Source: Ephydatia muelleri
Lineage: Eukaryota; Porifera; Demospongiae; Spongillida; Spongillidae
Direction: 5' to 3'
Assembly (NCBI GenBank): GCA_013339895.1
Contig: JABACO010000016.1
Coordinates: forward strand, 4,173,767-4,237,766
DNA: 64,000 bases
Position 1 is the stretch's first letter. Each line of letters opens with the position of its first letter. The notes under the pieces were generated by a model, which worked only from the letters and a program-made list of their open reading frames with translations, did not search any database and was not told the DNA's origin. The translations under genes and the position numbers were made by a program. This document shows positions 1 to 12,400 of this stretch, piece after piece.

Positions 1-337
1 TATTTCGGCTACAATTTCTCCAATCGGCTCTTCATTGCTGGCTGCCGCGGCATTATCGTTCTGAATCGATGCATTGCGTAAGTCAGTAGTCAGGTGTTAC
101 ATTCTCGCTCTTATCAGATCAGAGATTAATTTGTTCAGCGTTATTAAATCTCCGACTCATTTGACTTTGTTGTTGAATTTTTCTGATCGTCACACTTACC
201 ATGTCGATTACACATTATGGCATCATTTTGATGTATCAGCAAACAGACGACCTGCCAATACATAAGTATGACTTGTTCGCACGTGACTTTAACTTTGTCT
301 TGCATGATACTACTGACGAGACGCTAGAATATTAGAC
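1..337. other. 5' flank of the TIL-repeat gene
   Basis: No convincing coding segment is visible here. The short open frame at 74-265 has no family-like features and no plausible splice connection. The stretch probably holds the promoter and 5' UTR of the gene starting at 338, but I see no clear TATA box at a suitable distance. Confidence 0.4.
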
Positions 338-3300
338 ATGCTAGCATTTCTGGTACTGTCGCTTATATTTATGTGCTTGCAAAAGACTACGACATCATCA
401 TTACCAAAACCGTGTAGGGCGTGGCTCGACTCTTGCCGGGACGGTCTTTATGTGTGTACAACGGAGGAGCAATTCTTGATCGACTCAGCAAGATGTCAAA
501 ACGATAGCGCAAATCCTGTCCCTTCACCGCCTGAAGAATGCATGCTCGTCAATGGATCTTGCCTATTCACGAGTAATGTACCAACGTGCGCAACTTGGCA
601 GGTTGACTGCACATCGGAGTATGCCTGTGGCACACTCCAGCAATATGAAAGCACACTCAGTTGCCCCTATTTACTTGGTACGCCTCCGCCACCGGAAGAA
701 ATGTGTATGCCCCTTGAGGAGAGGTGCAACTGGTTTCAGCCATGTCGTTCGTGGCAGAGCTATTGCAATGGGGAGTATGTATGTGGAACACTTTCAGAGT
801 ACTGGACGTTTATGAACAGTCCGCACCCTGCTTGTACCCTGACTAGTGCCAATATCTTCCGAATACCCCCTGGGAAGTGCATTGTACAAGATGGACATTG
901 CGCGTGGTCTAGTAAGTGCATTATGATGTCTTTTTTTGGAGTTTCATGATATGTTCTGAGGCTGTGCCCCACCTACCTACTGTTGATAGCGTAATATTCA
1001 TCGCTTGCCCTTTGTGTGTTATGAATATCAATATACTTCTCTAAGGATCTACATTTAGGGCAATTTGTTTTCGTTTTCTCAGAGAATGGTGAGAGGCAGG
1101 GGAAGAGGAGGGAGGGAGGATGGAAGGGAGGGAGGAGGGAGGAGGGAAGGGAGGGAGGAGGAAGGGAGGGAGGAGGGAAGGGAGGGAGGAGGGAAGGGAG
1201 GGAGGAGGGAAGGGAGGGAGGAGGGAAGGGAGGGAGGAGGGAAGGAGGGAGGAGGGAAGGGAGGGAGGGAGGGAAGGGAGGGAGGAGGAGGGAAGGGAGG
1301 GAGGGAGGAGGGAAGGGAGGGAGGGAGGAGGGAAGGGAGGGAGGGAGGAGGGAAGGAGGGGAGGGAGGAGGGAAGGGAGGGATGGAGGAGGGAAGGGAGG
1401 GAGGAGGGAAGGGAGGGAGGAGGGAAGGGAAGGAGGGAAGGGAGGGAGGAGGGAAGGGAGGGAGGAGGGAAGGGAGGGTGGAGGGAAGGGAGGGAGTGAT
1501 GGATGGAGGGGGAAAGAGAGGGAGAGAGAGGGGAGAGGGAGAGAGTGTGTTGAATAACAACACTATCATTATCAGTCATTTTCACCATCACCATCATTTT
1601 ATTCAGATTGTATGGCTTGGATGAATGTTTGCCACACTTCATGGTTATGTGGAACAGAACATGACAATAATCTGTACCAAGTCCTGCCACCACCTCCATG
1701 TCCTCCTATTGATGCGGCTCATTTATGGCCCGAACAACCAGGTATATGTTCATACAGCTCCACACTCAGACAATGTCAGTTCATTCAAGGTAGGTCATTT
1801 GGCGAATACATATGTAATTCATATTATACTGATTACATGTGCATGTATTCGTCGAACACATAAATACCATACATAACTTAAGCTCTCACATATGCATAAT
1901 GTATGAAAGGTCAGTAAACATGTATATTATTCTATTGTTACAATAAATTGCATTTGTACAAAAATGATGTGCTTGCAGTTGAGATCTCAATTTGATTATC
2001 AGTATTATGATTGTTTAATTTGGTGTAGAAAATGATGCACAATATGCCTGGTTAATGGATTGAAATACATTGCCATAATGTTGTATTATTAGAATTCGGT
2101 AATCCATGATTTGTACTTGTGTCTGGACCTCTGCAAACAGATTAAAGTGGAAATTGTGATTGAGTGTGAGGTAGATCTATATTTCCTGGTATCTTATAAG
2201 TAATCTGATAATGAGATTATTATGAGTCACTACAATCGATATCGTTTTTAAAATAAGATCATTTATTTATTAGTACATTGTTCTGTGAGAAAGCTTGTGA
2301 CAGAGCTTGTGAGAGAGCTTGGGAAACCATTTAATTAATCATGTCTTGATGCACTGCTGACAACAGTATTGTTCCTCTTGCATAATACCATTGAAAGATA
2401 TACTGCAGTTCTGTGAAGAATTTTTCCTTTTTACCCATTATACAGATCCATGTGTAAATGTCAGTTGTGCTATTGGTTATAGATGTAACATCTACCAACT
2501 AACACATGAAGCATATTGTGAGCCATCCTGCACAATCGACAATGGTGGATGTCCTGATGGATTTAATTGCAGAATAGAGGATGTTTCATGTGAAGTGCCA
2601 CCATGTGTCTTGAATATCATCTGTACACAAAACCTATGTGAGTTGCTTGCTAATCTTAGAAGACTCCTAGGCTACATTGTGTTGGTCACCAAATGTAATA
2701 TGCTGCTTACATATCACATGGTAATTAAAACTTGTTCAACAATATGACAGTTTTGTTGATTTACTTTCTTCTTTATTAACCCCACCTTGTACAAAACAAT
2801 GTTTCCATGTGCCATGTGGATTACCATCATCTTGACATTGAAATGTACCTTAGACTGCTATTGTCCACTTACAAGGGTGGAAAGTATGTTTTCTTTCAAT
2901 GTAATAATAGGAAATTGCATGTACAGTAGGACAGTCGGGATGTAGTACTTAGCGCATCATAGGATGGAATCAAATTTTCATTATGCCATTATCTAACTTA
3001 GATGTAGGTTATTAGGCAGTGCGTGCATTAATATAAAGAAATAATTATTACATATTATCATGACACTTTAGCTGAACCACTGTGCATGGGTGGTAAAGAA
3101 TTCACTGAGTGTGGATCAGCCTGTCCTGCCACTTGTGAGAATAGAAGAAGTGACATGGTCTGCCCACAACTATGTGTGCCAGGATGTTTCTGTCCACCTG
3201 GAACAGTGGATAATAATGGAACATGCATAGACCCAATGCATTGCTCAGATACTCAAGGTAGTCATTTTGAATATGCAGTTTTAAAGGAGGAACTAGTTTT

Positions 3301-4858
3301 GAACTGATTTGATGCATAATGGCGAAGTCCAATCTATATCTTTTTATAGATCCACCATCTGAGTGTACCAATGGCAAAGAGTTTTCTTCTTGTGGATCAG
3401 CTTGTCCACCCACATGTGACAGCAATGACATCATATGCACACTTAGCTGTGTTTCAGGCTGCTTTTGTCCTGCTGGGATGGTTGAACACAATGGAACATG
3501 TATAGATCCACTGCTGTGCCCTTCAGTCCAAGGTGATGGATTATCTGTGCACTAGTATAATCTATTTTTGCAGCAAATCAAATGTCTGTTAGTATACTCT
3601 GTAGGTTTATAGTTCACCTGACTAAAAGCGCGCAGCACACAGTAAATGTTTAGTTTTTTCTTAATGTGGAATGCTATGCTATTTACATTCAATGATATTA
3701 CATTAAACTCAACTCTAGGTTCACACTGCTTGGGTGGTAAAGTGTATACAGATTGTGGAGCGGCCTGTCCTATAACTTGCGAAAATAATGGAAGCGACTT
3801 TGCTTGCCCATTGATCTGTGTATCAGGCTGCTTCTGTCCAGCTGGAACAGTCGATTACAATGGAACTTGTATAGATCCCCTGCACTGTCCAAATGCACAA
3901 AGTAAGTGCAAACCCCCTCCATCTGAAACTATCCAGTATGAAAGGTGGTATCTAATGACATTATTGTGGATGTGGGTACTAAAAAACTGTAGTGTCTTGA
4001 TGGCCGGTGGATAATAATGTTCATTTGGATATGAATATACGATGAGACTATAATGCATATTTCTTCTAGTTTCACAGTGCTCACATGGTAAAATGTACTC
4101 GGACTGTGGATCACCCTGCCCAGCCACTTGTGAAAATAATGGAAGGGGGCTTGCTTGTTTAGCAATGTGTGTACCGGGCTGCTTCTGTCCAGCTGGAACA
4201 GTTGATTACAATGGAACATGTATCGATCCCCTGCACTGCACAGATGCAAACGGTAATTATTGATACAAGTAATTAAAGGTCACTGGCCAGCATGGCCTGA
4301 ATATTGTGTATTATCAGGATTTTTTCTAGGAATATAATAGCACTAATTCATGATATCCATTAGTTTTAGCTGTCAAATTGTGGTACCGCCCAGATGCAAC
4401 TTGAGTACACACGCACACGACCCATTTCATGCGACCACAAACAGACCAATTACGAATGGGGTCATGTGCACGCTTGCGCCCAAGTGTGTCTAGGCAGTAC
4501 TGTGTATCAACATATCCTATAGCAACTCCTGGTCCATTGTAGAGATGGGAGGCATATCAATGCGATTCCTGTATCATACCCTGGATTGTTTTAAAACACA
4601 ATATTTGGACTTGCCTCATATGGTAACCGGGCAAGTGTAGTACATTTACAACATTTCAATGTGTTGTCTCTTGCAGCTGTTGATACAGTGTCATCAAGGC
4701 AAGAGGAATTCCTAATTACCGGATTTGTGGTCACAGTGCTATCAACTCTGCTACTGTCTGTTGTGGTAGTTGTTCTGGTCCTGCGAAGAAAGTTATCTCG
4801 AAGAGGGCAATATGCTGCAGTAATTCTCGTCAACGAAGAGTACGTTATCAATGTATGA
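338..4858 (+). CDS. Type I membrane protein with four CxxW-type Cys repeats and four TIL-like modules
   Basis: Eight exons: 338-911, 1607-1789, 2446-2637, 3072-3257, 3350-3532, 3719-3901, 4070-4252, 4677-4858. They join without a frame break into 621 residues. The start gives a signal peptide (hydrophobic LAFLVLSLIFMCL). Exons 1-2 encode four related repeats beginning C-x-x-W-x(3)-x-C and containing CGT or CTT (CRAW, CATW, CRSW, CMAW). Exon 3 is a Cys-rich EGF/follistatin-like segment. Exons 4-7 each encode one about 61-residue module with TIL (trypsin-inhibitor-like/VWF-type) spacing, including CGSACP, CxSGCFCPAG and NGTCIDP. The last exon encodes one transmembrane helix (ITGFVVTVLSTLLLSVVVVVLVL), an RRK stop-transfer and a tail of about 20 residues with Tyr residues. 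Every intron is phase 1, the classic exon-shuffling arrangement. Likely an adhesion, matrix or defence receptor; the ligand is unknown. TIL modules also occur in protease inhibitors and in mucin/VWF proteins, so an inhibitory role is possible. Confidence 0.82.
1083..1545. repeat. Polypurine minisatellite GGGAGGAGGGAA
   Basis: About 460 bp of almost pure purine on the + strand, built from 12- to 16-nt units such as GGGAGGAGGGAA. It lies in intron 1 of the TIL-repeat gene (912-1606). The open frames through it on both strands (Gly/Arg/Glu-rich and Pro/Ser/Leu-rich) are artefacts of the repeat and not genes. Mirror-repeat polypurine DNA of this kind can form triplex (H-DNA). Confidence 0.95.
4418..4470. 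repeat. Small imperfect hairpin
   Basis: CACGACCCATTTC near 4418 is answered by GAATGGGGTCATGTG near 4456, giving a short imperfect stem in the last intron of the TIL-repeat gene. Possibly a MITE remnant. Confidence 0.4.
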
Positions 4859-5876
4859 TCATTCTTCCTTCCTGTTCCTTTTCCTCTCTTAGAAGTGCTA
4901 AGGATTCTATCGAAGTAAAGGACAGAAAAGCTTCCAAGCACATTAGTGTGTCTCAAATTGCTAGCAATGGCTTATTGGGTACAGGTCTGGGGATCAATGC
5001 AGAAAGAATGGTCGCTGTTTAAATATGGCAATAGATTATATGTGACTGTTTTGCTGCAAAATGATTGTATAAGAAGTTTTTGGTGGCTAAAACAATATGG
5101 ATTTTGTTTGCCGCACTATGTGTGCCATTCTCCCTGATATTAGGCTTATTTAGTGCAGGGCTGGGGTCCATCAAGGCCCAGAGGATGGTCACAATTTAAT
5201 ATGGGGTAAAAGTACTCAGCTGAGCCTTTCATTCTGGATATGCAACCTTGTTCAGCAGTTGATTATATAGATGTGTTATGTGAAATGTGACACTAAATAA
5301 ATATGAAGTCTATTCTGCCATCATGTTATCAGTGCACATTCAGCACAAAAGTTGTGCTTCTCCTGGCATGTATAGTTCAAGATCTGTGCATGTTGCTCAC
5401 ACCACATTAAGATAAGCTAAAACGAACGTATAAGAAAGAGTAGTGCAGGAACCACGTACAGAAATGTCTCAACGTAATAAAAACAGTATGGATAAAGATC
5501 ATTAAAAAAGTATATATGGTAAGTGCACTTAAACATACCTCAGTGAATGAATTCTTGTGTAAATGAAAATAGAACTAATGATAAATTGGCAGACATGGGT
5601 TGTAGCACACAACCAAATACCCAGTAATCCTGTCTAATGCACGAGCTATTCCGCCCGGCCTTAATTTCATTTTGGTTGGCTGTGTTGAACCACTGCATAC
5701 TTACAAACACACAGGTCATAAGTGTATATATTCTGGATTAGCGATTGATCATGTAGGCTATTTGATCCGATAGTTGTGAAAACTTGTACACTACCATAGA
5801 GCGACATAAACATTACGTGATCACGCGCACACTCCGTAAAACATTTGCGTCGAAGTTAGTCCTCCGTGAATTGTGG
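4859..5876. other. 3' UTR and spacer before MAN2C1
   Basis: About 1 kb between two genes on the same strand. It holds the 3' UTR of the TIL-repeat gene, ending near the AATAAA at 5296-5301, then the upstream region of MAN2C1. No other gene is visible, and no TATA box is obvious near 5877. Confidence 0.5.
5296..5301 (+). terminator. Candidate poly(A) signal AATAAA
   Basis: Canonical AATAAA about 440 nt after the stop codon of the TIL-repeat gene, in a plausible 3' UTR position. There is no transcript evidence. Confidence 0.5.
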
Positions 5877-6264
5877 ATGGACACAACTGTACAGAAACAC
5901 TGGAGGGCAACTCAAGAGCGCGTTGAGAAGTATATATCAGATACGTACTTCACCGATGTAAACTTGAGAGGAAGGTGAATGCACATATGAGGTGATAGTA
6001 CGGCATTGGTAACTAATGTTCGTGTAGGTTGTACTCTGCCAACGCCCCTCTCCGAAGATTGAGGTGGCATAAGGCCGTTACGCCAACGACCTATGATGCA
6101 GCTGTAGCGGCGCTTGAATCCGCTCCCGATGTAGAGGTTTCCAGTGTCTGCATAGGTCCAGCGTGAGTACTTGTGTCTTATTAGTACAGGAATTCTCGTG
6201 TCCTTGTGTTTTCTGTTTGGGCTGGCGTGTGTGTGCATGTGTAGTCTGGCGTTTTTGATGTACG

Positions 6265-6320
<56 letters not shown>

Positions 6321-9300
6321 TGGTGTGTGTGGTGTGTGTGTGTGTGTGCTTGTGTGCGTGAGCGCGGTACTTGTGTGCGTGAGTGGTGTGTGAGTGTGTG
6401 TGTGGGGTGTGTGGTATGTGTTGTAAGGGTTGTGTTATCACAGAGCAGGTGAAATCGATAATACTAGTAGTGACCTTTCTTTGGAACACACTTTCTCTAG
6501 TTTCTTCTTCCCTCCTTGATGCATCTCCATACTAACCATATCCTGATACATCTCCTTAACCTTCAATTGGGTCTAACCCTTTCCTGTCTTCTCTGGCAAT
6601 GTGTTAGAACAGCTTATTACTTCTATCTATAGGTGGAGTACCCATTGGTTTCGATGTGAAGTGTGTGTTCCTGCTGAGTGGGTAGGGAAACACATCAGAT
6701 TTTGCTGGGATTCTGGCTGTGAAGCAATGGTAAAGTATATCACAGCACACTATTGTACATGCAGATGTCTGTACATGTAGTTTTGTATACGTTATATGTT
6801 GCCGGTTGTCGCTATACTGTAGTGTTTGCACATGTGGGTGAGCAGCTCTGTATTGGGTGTGGTGTACACATTCACTGTAGTAGTAGGGCACACTGGTGTA
6901 ATGCTGTATTACATGTAGTTTGACACGAGTCATTGGGATATGTGTTGTATATAAATACATGTGTCGATACAGTTTAGGATAGTATGTGTGTGCGCGGTCT
7001 ATTGATAGAATATTGAGGTCATGTACAGTGCACTGATTTTCTTCAATGTGGAACTAGTATCTTGGGGCATTATTGGAGACGTGTTGGGCAATTAGTATAT
7101 AGTCTGATGATACCTGACGTACATGTAGCTGTGGACAAATCAAGTAATTTGATATCCTATGTATTTGCAGATCTGGTATCAAGGAAAGGCTGTTCAGGTG
7201 AGTATCTGCATGCAGTTTTTATTTTTTGTAAATCGCAACCTGAGTCTGGGGCCATATTGTATAGGGTCTGACAGGGAGTGCTGATGGAAACCAGATGAGA
7301 ACTGACTTCACACTGGTGAAATGCGCTCAAGGCGGGGAGACGTGAGTTGGGAGGGTGGAAAGGATAAGGCAGGGAGGATGTGAGGGATGTACACCGTGCA
7401 TCTACAGTAGGTTACATGCAGGGTGTACATGTACATCTATTTCTTGGACTGGTACGCATGTGATGTAGTGCCGAACCTGTCTAATGTGAAAACATTCAGG
7501 ACCCACATCAAGTCCTGATTATCAGGTGCCTTCATTTCAAGGGTTGCATATTGAAACAGAGCAGCTGAGAACTGTGAAGCAGCTGCAAAAAGAAAACTAA
7601 AAATACATGTGTACAGAGATGGTCAGTCACAGGGTTTATTATCATGCAATTTTCACGGTGTTTACAAAGATGCTTGAGAGCCTAGAAATGGAGAGGTGTT
7701 GCTCCTGTGGCAAGAGACAAGCAGTGATGGAGACAAGTTTGTAGTGGCTGTACTAAAGAAGGGCATTGTTGTTGAACTTATACCTAGAAGACTAGTACCT
7801 GTGTCTTGCAGTTTCTAAAAAGAACATAGTGGTGAGACATCAGAGAGAAAGGCTAATTGTGGAGCTGAATACGGTCTTGAAGCACCCTGCATTTTGAATT
7901 CTATGGGCTGGAGTCCTGTGCATTAGCAAGCTTGGTAGCTACGTTTTTCCTTGTAAACATATTTAGATGTTTAGCAGTGGGTGTTCACATTCTAAGGTTG
8001 CTATGACTGTTGGGATGACATTATGCTTTCCGTTATACTGTTAGAGGAATGTCCACATGTTGGGGATTCCTAGCCAATGAGGTTTCATTCGGGGATTGTA
8101 ACAGTGTCCAGTATTCAGCTGTATTTCAGAATAGAGATTCCACTGTATAGCCAAACCCCTGCACCTATGAGCTTTACATCATGACCTTTTATTTGCTGTA
8201 AAAGTAGTGTGTACCAAAAATAATTGCTGATCCAGTCCAGACGTCTGAGGCACGTACAAGTATACATGTATATGAAGATCAAGCACTATTGCTGACTTCC
8301 TTTTAGACTCAACTTGTACTTAATTGTGAATCATGCCATATAAACAGTACATCCGTGTGCTGATCTCTATACATCGGCAATAGAAATTTTTGTGGGGTGT
8401 GTTTAGTACATGTTGGATCTCATACAGAAGCCATCTTCATGTCAGCTAGAGTGTAGACTTGCTGCCTCTCTCATTAGCTGTACATGTATACAGCTCTAAG
8501 TCACTGATTGCATAAAGCCCCACCACTGTCATCAACAAATCACCTCTTAATTTCTTGGTAACAAGCACACCCAGCTGCGCCCTTGCAGTGTAGAACTGTA
8601 GTGATCTTGCATAGGTGTGAAACGGCACATCGCTGTAACTCTCGCTATTCATACATGTATGTAGGCTTTGCGTGTAGTTAACAGGCGTTGCATATCTTAA
8701 ATGTTCATTGGGCTGCTGTGCTGGCGACCAAGGAACCTGCTGGAATTATGCTCTCATTGCACCTTTGCAAAGTGATGTAATCCAACCAAGTATTTGCTAG
8801 CTTCATCTTGACAACTACAGTAGCGTAATGTTACCATATTGTTGCTATTAAACCATTAAGCATTGAAAACAATTATTGATTTACTTTTTTTGGGAGTCGT
8901 TTTACAATGTTGTTGTGCCAAGCATGTGCACAGAGCAGAACAACATGCACATACATGGAAATTGCTCATAGGGTACTTAAACGTTGCATGCTAGTAATGT
9001 TCCTTTGAACCTAACACTATTGGCAGAGCAATTTATATTCTGATGATCATGACGCAGGACATACAAAACTTGCTATGAATACTGGTCACAAATGCATTCT
9101 TGGTGCATTCTGGGTGTTATATTATGCTTTATTTTGTATCTGTACATGCTATATGAGACTAGGGATTGCCTGACATGTTGCTGAATGGGATCTCTTCAGC
9201 AAATGTTTTTCTCTTGCTTCATACACAGATTTGTACTATACTTGGAGGCAGCTGCAAATGGCATGTTTGGCACTGGTCACAATGGTCTCATTAACCCTCC

Positions 9301-9406
9301 CGATCCCAAGAAGTGCTACTCTGTGACGCGTGTAGAGATAGCTGTTTTTGAAGAAGTTGTAAATGAGCTTCTTTTGGATCTGGCTGTGCTGTTTGGAATG
9401 TCCAAG
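5877..9406 (+). CDS. MAN2C1: MAN2C1 exons 1-7 (N-terminal region)
   Basis: Exon coordinates: 5877-5974, 6028-6162, 6633-6729, 7171-7197, 7265-7315, [exon 6 not located], 9229-9406. Intron 1 is only 53 nt. Exon 4 is a 27-nt microexon encoding IWYQGKAVQ. Exon 7 opens with [16 protein letters not shown], the family's LYxExACNG motif. Exon 5 ends in phase 0 and exon 7 begins after two nucleotides of a codon, so the missing exon must have length 3n+2, roughly 20-30 nt. The segment 7717-7736 (flanked by AG and GT, encoding TSSDGD) is phase-compatible but unproven. Confidence 0.85.
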
Positions 9407-12400
9407 GTTAGACTCACCTTTGGCCATGCATACAAAGACACCCACAAATTTTGGTAACTATCGATACTTTAAATAGTTATATCTTTTAGTTTGGTTTGGA
9501 ATAAGTACAGTTGGTACATGTAGTTTAAGGAAATAATGTTGATGTAAACAAAAAGAATATATAAAAATCATAAGGCAACATTGCTCTGATGTCGATAATC
9601 TAGAGTTTCTTTAATATGAATTCATAAAACCAATCAAGATGAGTGTTTCATTAGCTTTTAATAATGTTAATAAACTACTTTCTAGATAATCAAGTAAAGT
9701 CATTTGAAGGAGGCTAAGGGGTAATGTTGATATTGAATTTAAGCTCTGTGTTTACGCTTGATTTAGTTTATTAACCAAAACATACCACTTTGATTTCCAG
9801 TGTTGTTTGTGAAACACTGTATAATAGACTAATTCTATCGAGCTACACTTTCGAAGTAACGAACAGTGTACATGTAGTTGCCAAAAGTGCAACATAACCA
9901 GTACATACATACATATATCACATGTATGCCTGTAGCATGTGTGTTTGCATCTGTATGCAGTTTGTATTATACAAAACCCCTTCCCTCCCCCCTTTTGAAA
10001 TGTTGAGTCTTGCTTGCATGGTAACCCTTGAGAAGCGTCACTGGTGCGTTGTGCAAACATAGTAGTGATGATGTAATATCACCTGGTTGTAGTAGGGACA
10101 CATCCAACTTTGCGTAGTGCTCGTAACATGTCTCCCCTATGTATATGTGTATGTATATAGTGTTTGTTATACGCTATGCTATGCATGCATGGGTCATTGT
10201 TATTGCACAGTATCTGCCAAGTGACTCTCCGCGAGCATACGAAGCCCTGTACACAGCCAATGACATCATCAATGCGTGCAACCCATTTGACAAATCCACA
10301 CTTGAAAGGTAACTGAGGATTTTTGTCGTGTCTCCCACTCTTTTTCCCTTCTCTCCCTCCATCTCTCTCTTTCCCTCCTCACTTTATACATGTGAAAATG
10401 CCCCACATCAAGGAAACATTATAGTACAGTACATATACATGTACATGTACTGTAGTTCAGGAAAAGCTATATTAAAATAAACAGTGATGTCCAAAGAAGT
10501 CAGTTAATAAATGAGTTCAACTCAATATTTGCCAATACATGTAAATCAAAGTTATAACTAAATTAACTCCTAATTTGAATATCACTCTAATGGAGGACCT
10601 ACTGTAAGTGTCAGGAGTTAGGGCATTCCCCTGCCATTGGAGACCTAGGGTAAAGTGGCTCACGCACCTTCATAAATCTGGCTTCCAACCCTGCCCATAG
10701 CCTGTACTGCATCAGTTTTGGCCGACATCTGTGGCAGGTTCAACATCACCCACACTGTATGTTAGGTCCATTGCCAGAGCCATCCTGGCAAGGGAAGTCC
10801 TGTCTGCTGACTGTGTGAACTGTAATAATATGCATACACGTGAATGTGTCTTGTGTGTGCAGTGTACAATGTACTATACATGTATACTATTTCTATTTTA
10901 ACATTTATCCAATGCACCAATCATAACTATGAACTGTCATTGATTAAGAGGTTATGGTTCAACAGTGGACTTGATTTCGGATGGTCTTTTCATGATTTTA
11001 TTTATGTTTAGTTAACCATTAATTTTTTTCTAACCTAGCCTAGTGTGTATTAATCTATTTTGTGGGGTATCTGTTCAATATTAAGTTTGCATCATAATGC
11101 ATTTGGATTGTACACTGCTACTACAAGATAATGAAATCTGCATTTTCTGTCATAAGACCATTCACCTTGTAAGAATATATTCACAGGTTCCTTTGATTAG
11201 AGTTGCCAAATAATACCACTTGTTCTTGTGATGCACTTTACAATGTGCATTGTTCAGTGTGTGGTCATGTACGTTTAATGTATATGTACAGGACTAAATG
11301 ATACACATACATGTGGGTATGACTTGTGTGCCTATGCAGACTAAGCATGCAGTTTGTGCACGTTGAGCACAGCTATATGTGTTCATGGCTGAGATCTCCA
11401 TGTGTTGCCATCAGGTGCCTCGCTATTTCGCGCAAGTTCTTCAGTGAGAAGAATGGTGATGCGCAGCATACAATCCATGCCATTGGTCACTGCCACATTG
11501 ACACTGGTAAGAAGTGTTAAAGCTTAACACATGCATAATTCAGTCAATCAGTGTGGATGTTGTTAGCAATTGCCTACCTACTTTTCTAGTGGTTTAGTTG
11601 TGGACTTACTGAACAGATACACTGTGGGTTTGCTGCAGATCTACAGTGTATGGTCGATATACTGTACATGCAGTGTAGATAGTATTGTAACATTGCATGC
11701 GATCTTGTATCTTACACTGGGAATGAAAGTCTTATCTATCTTTGCATCTTTCGTAGCTTGGCTGTGGCCATATTCAGAGACTGTAAGGAAGTGTGCTCGC
11801 AGCTGGTCCACCACACTTAGGCTCATGGAAAAGTACCCAGAGTACAAGTTTGCCTGCTCACAGGTACATGTGCTCTATTGACCTGGCAATTGAAGTGCAA
11901 CCTCCTGCACAAAACTATCATGCATCATTGTGCGTGCACTTGTTGTGTGCATGTGCAGGGTGAGGGGATGATGATTGTTTGTGTGGAACCAGTTAGGGGT
12001 CTTTCATACAGTGTGTGCTTATGTTCGTATGTGCTACTGTATGATATAAAATTGTGTATGGTAGGCTCAGCAGTTTGAGTGGGTGAAGCTCAAGTACCCC
12101 TCCATCTATGAGGAGATCAAGGCCAAGGTTGCTACTGGACAGTTCATCCCTGTTGGTGGAACCTGGGTTGAGATGGTGAGTTGCTTGTGTGTACAGTTGC
12201 ACAGTGCACAACAATTAAAAGTTGTGACAACATAAATGAATTTTAGCCTAAAATTCTAATTGTCAAAATTATTACTTCATATAAGGAGTACTATGATCAG
12301 CAAGTAAACATGTAATTACTGTCTTGTACATGTACATGTACACTGCATTAGTGCAAGAAGGCTCAACATCCTATGAAATTTTAAAGTACCATTAAAAAAA

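Noticed and set aside
973-1699. Pro/Ser/Leu-rich frames of up to 206 codons on the minus strand and Gly/Arg/Glu-rich frames on the plus strand
   Set aside because: They are translations of the GGGAGGAGGGAA minisatellite; open frames exist in several phases at once.
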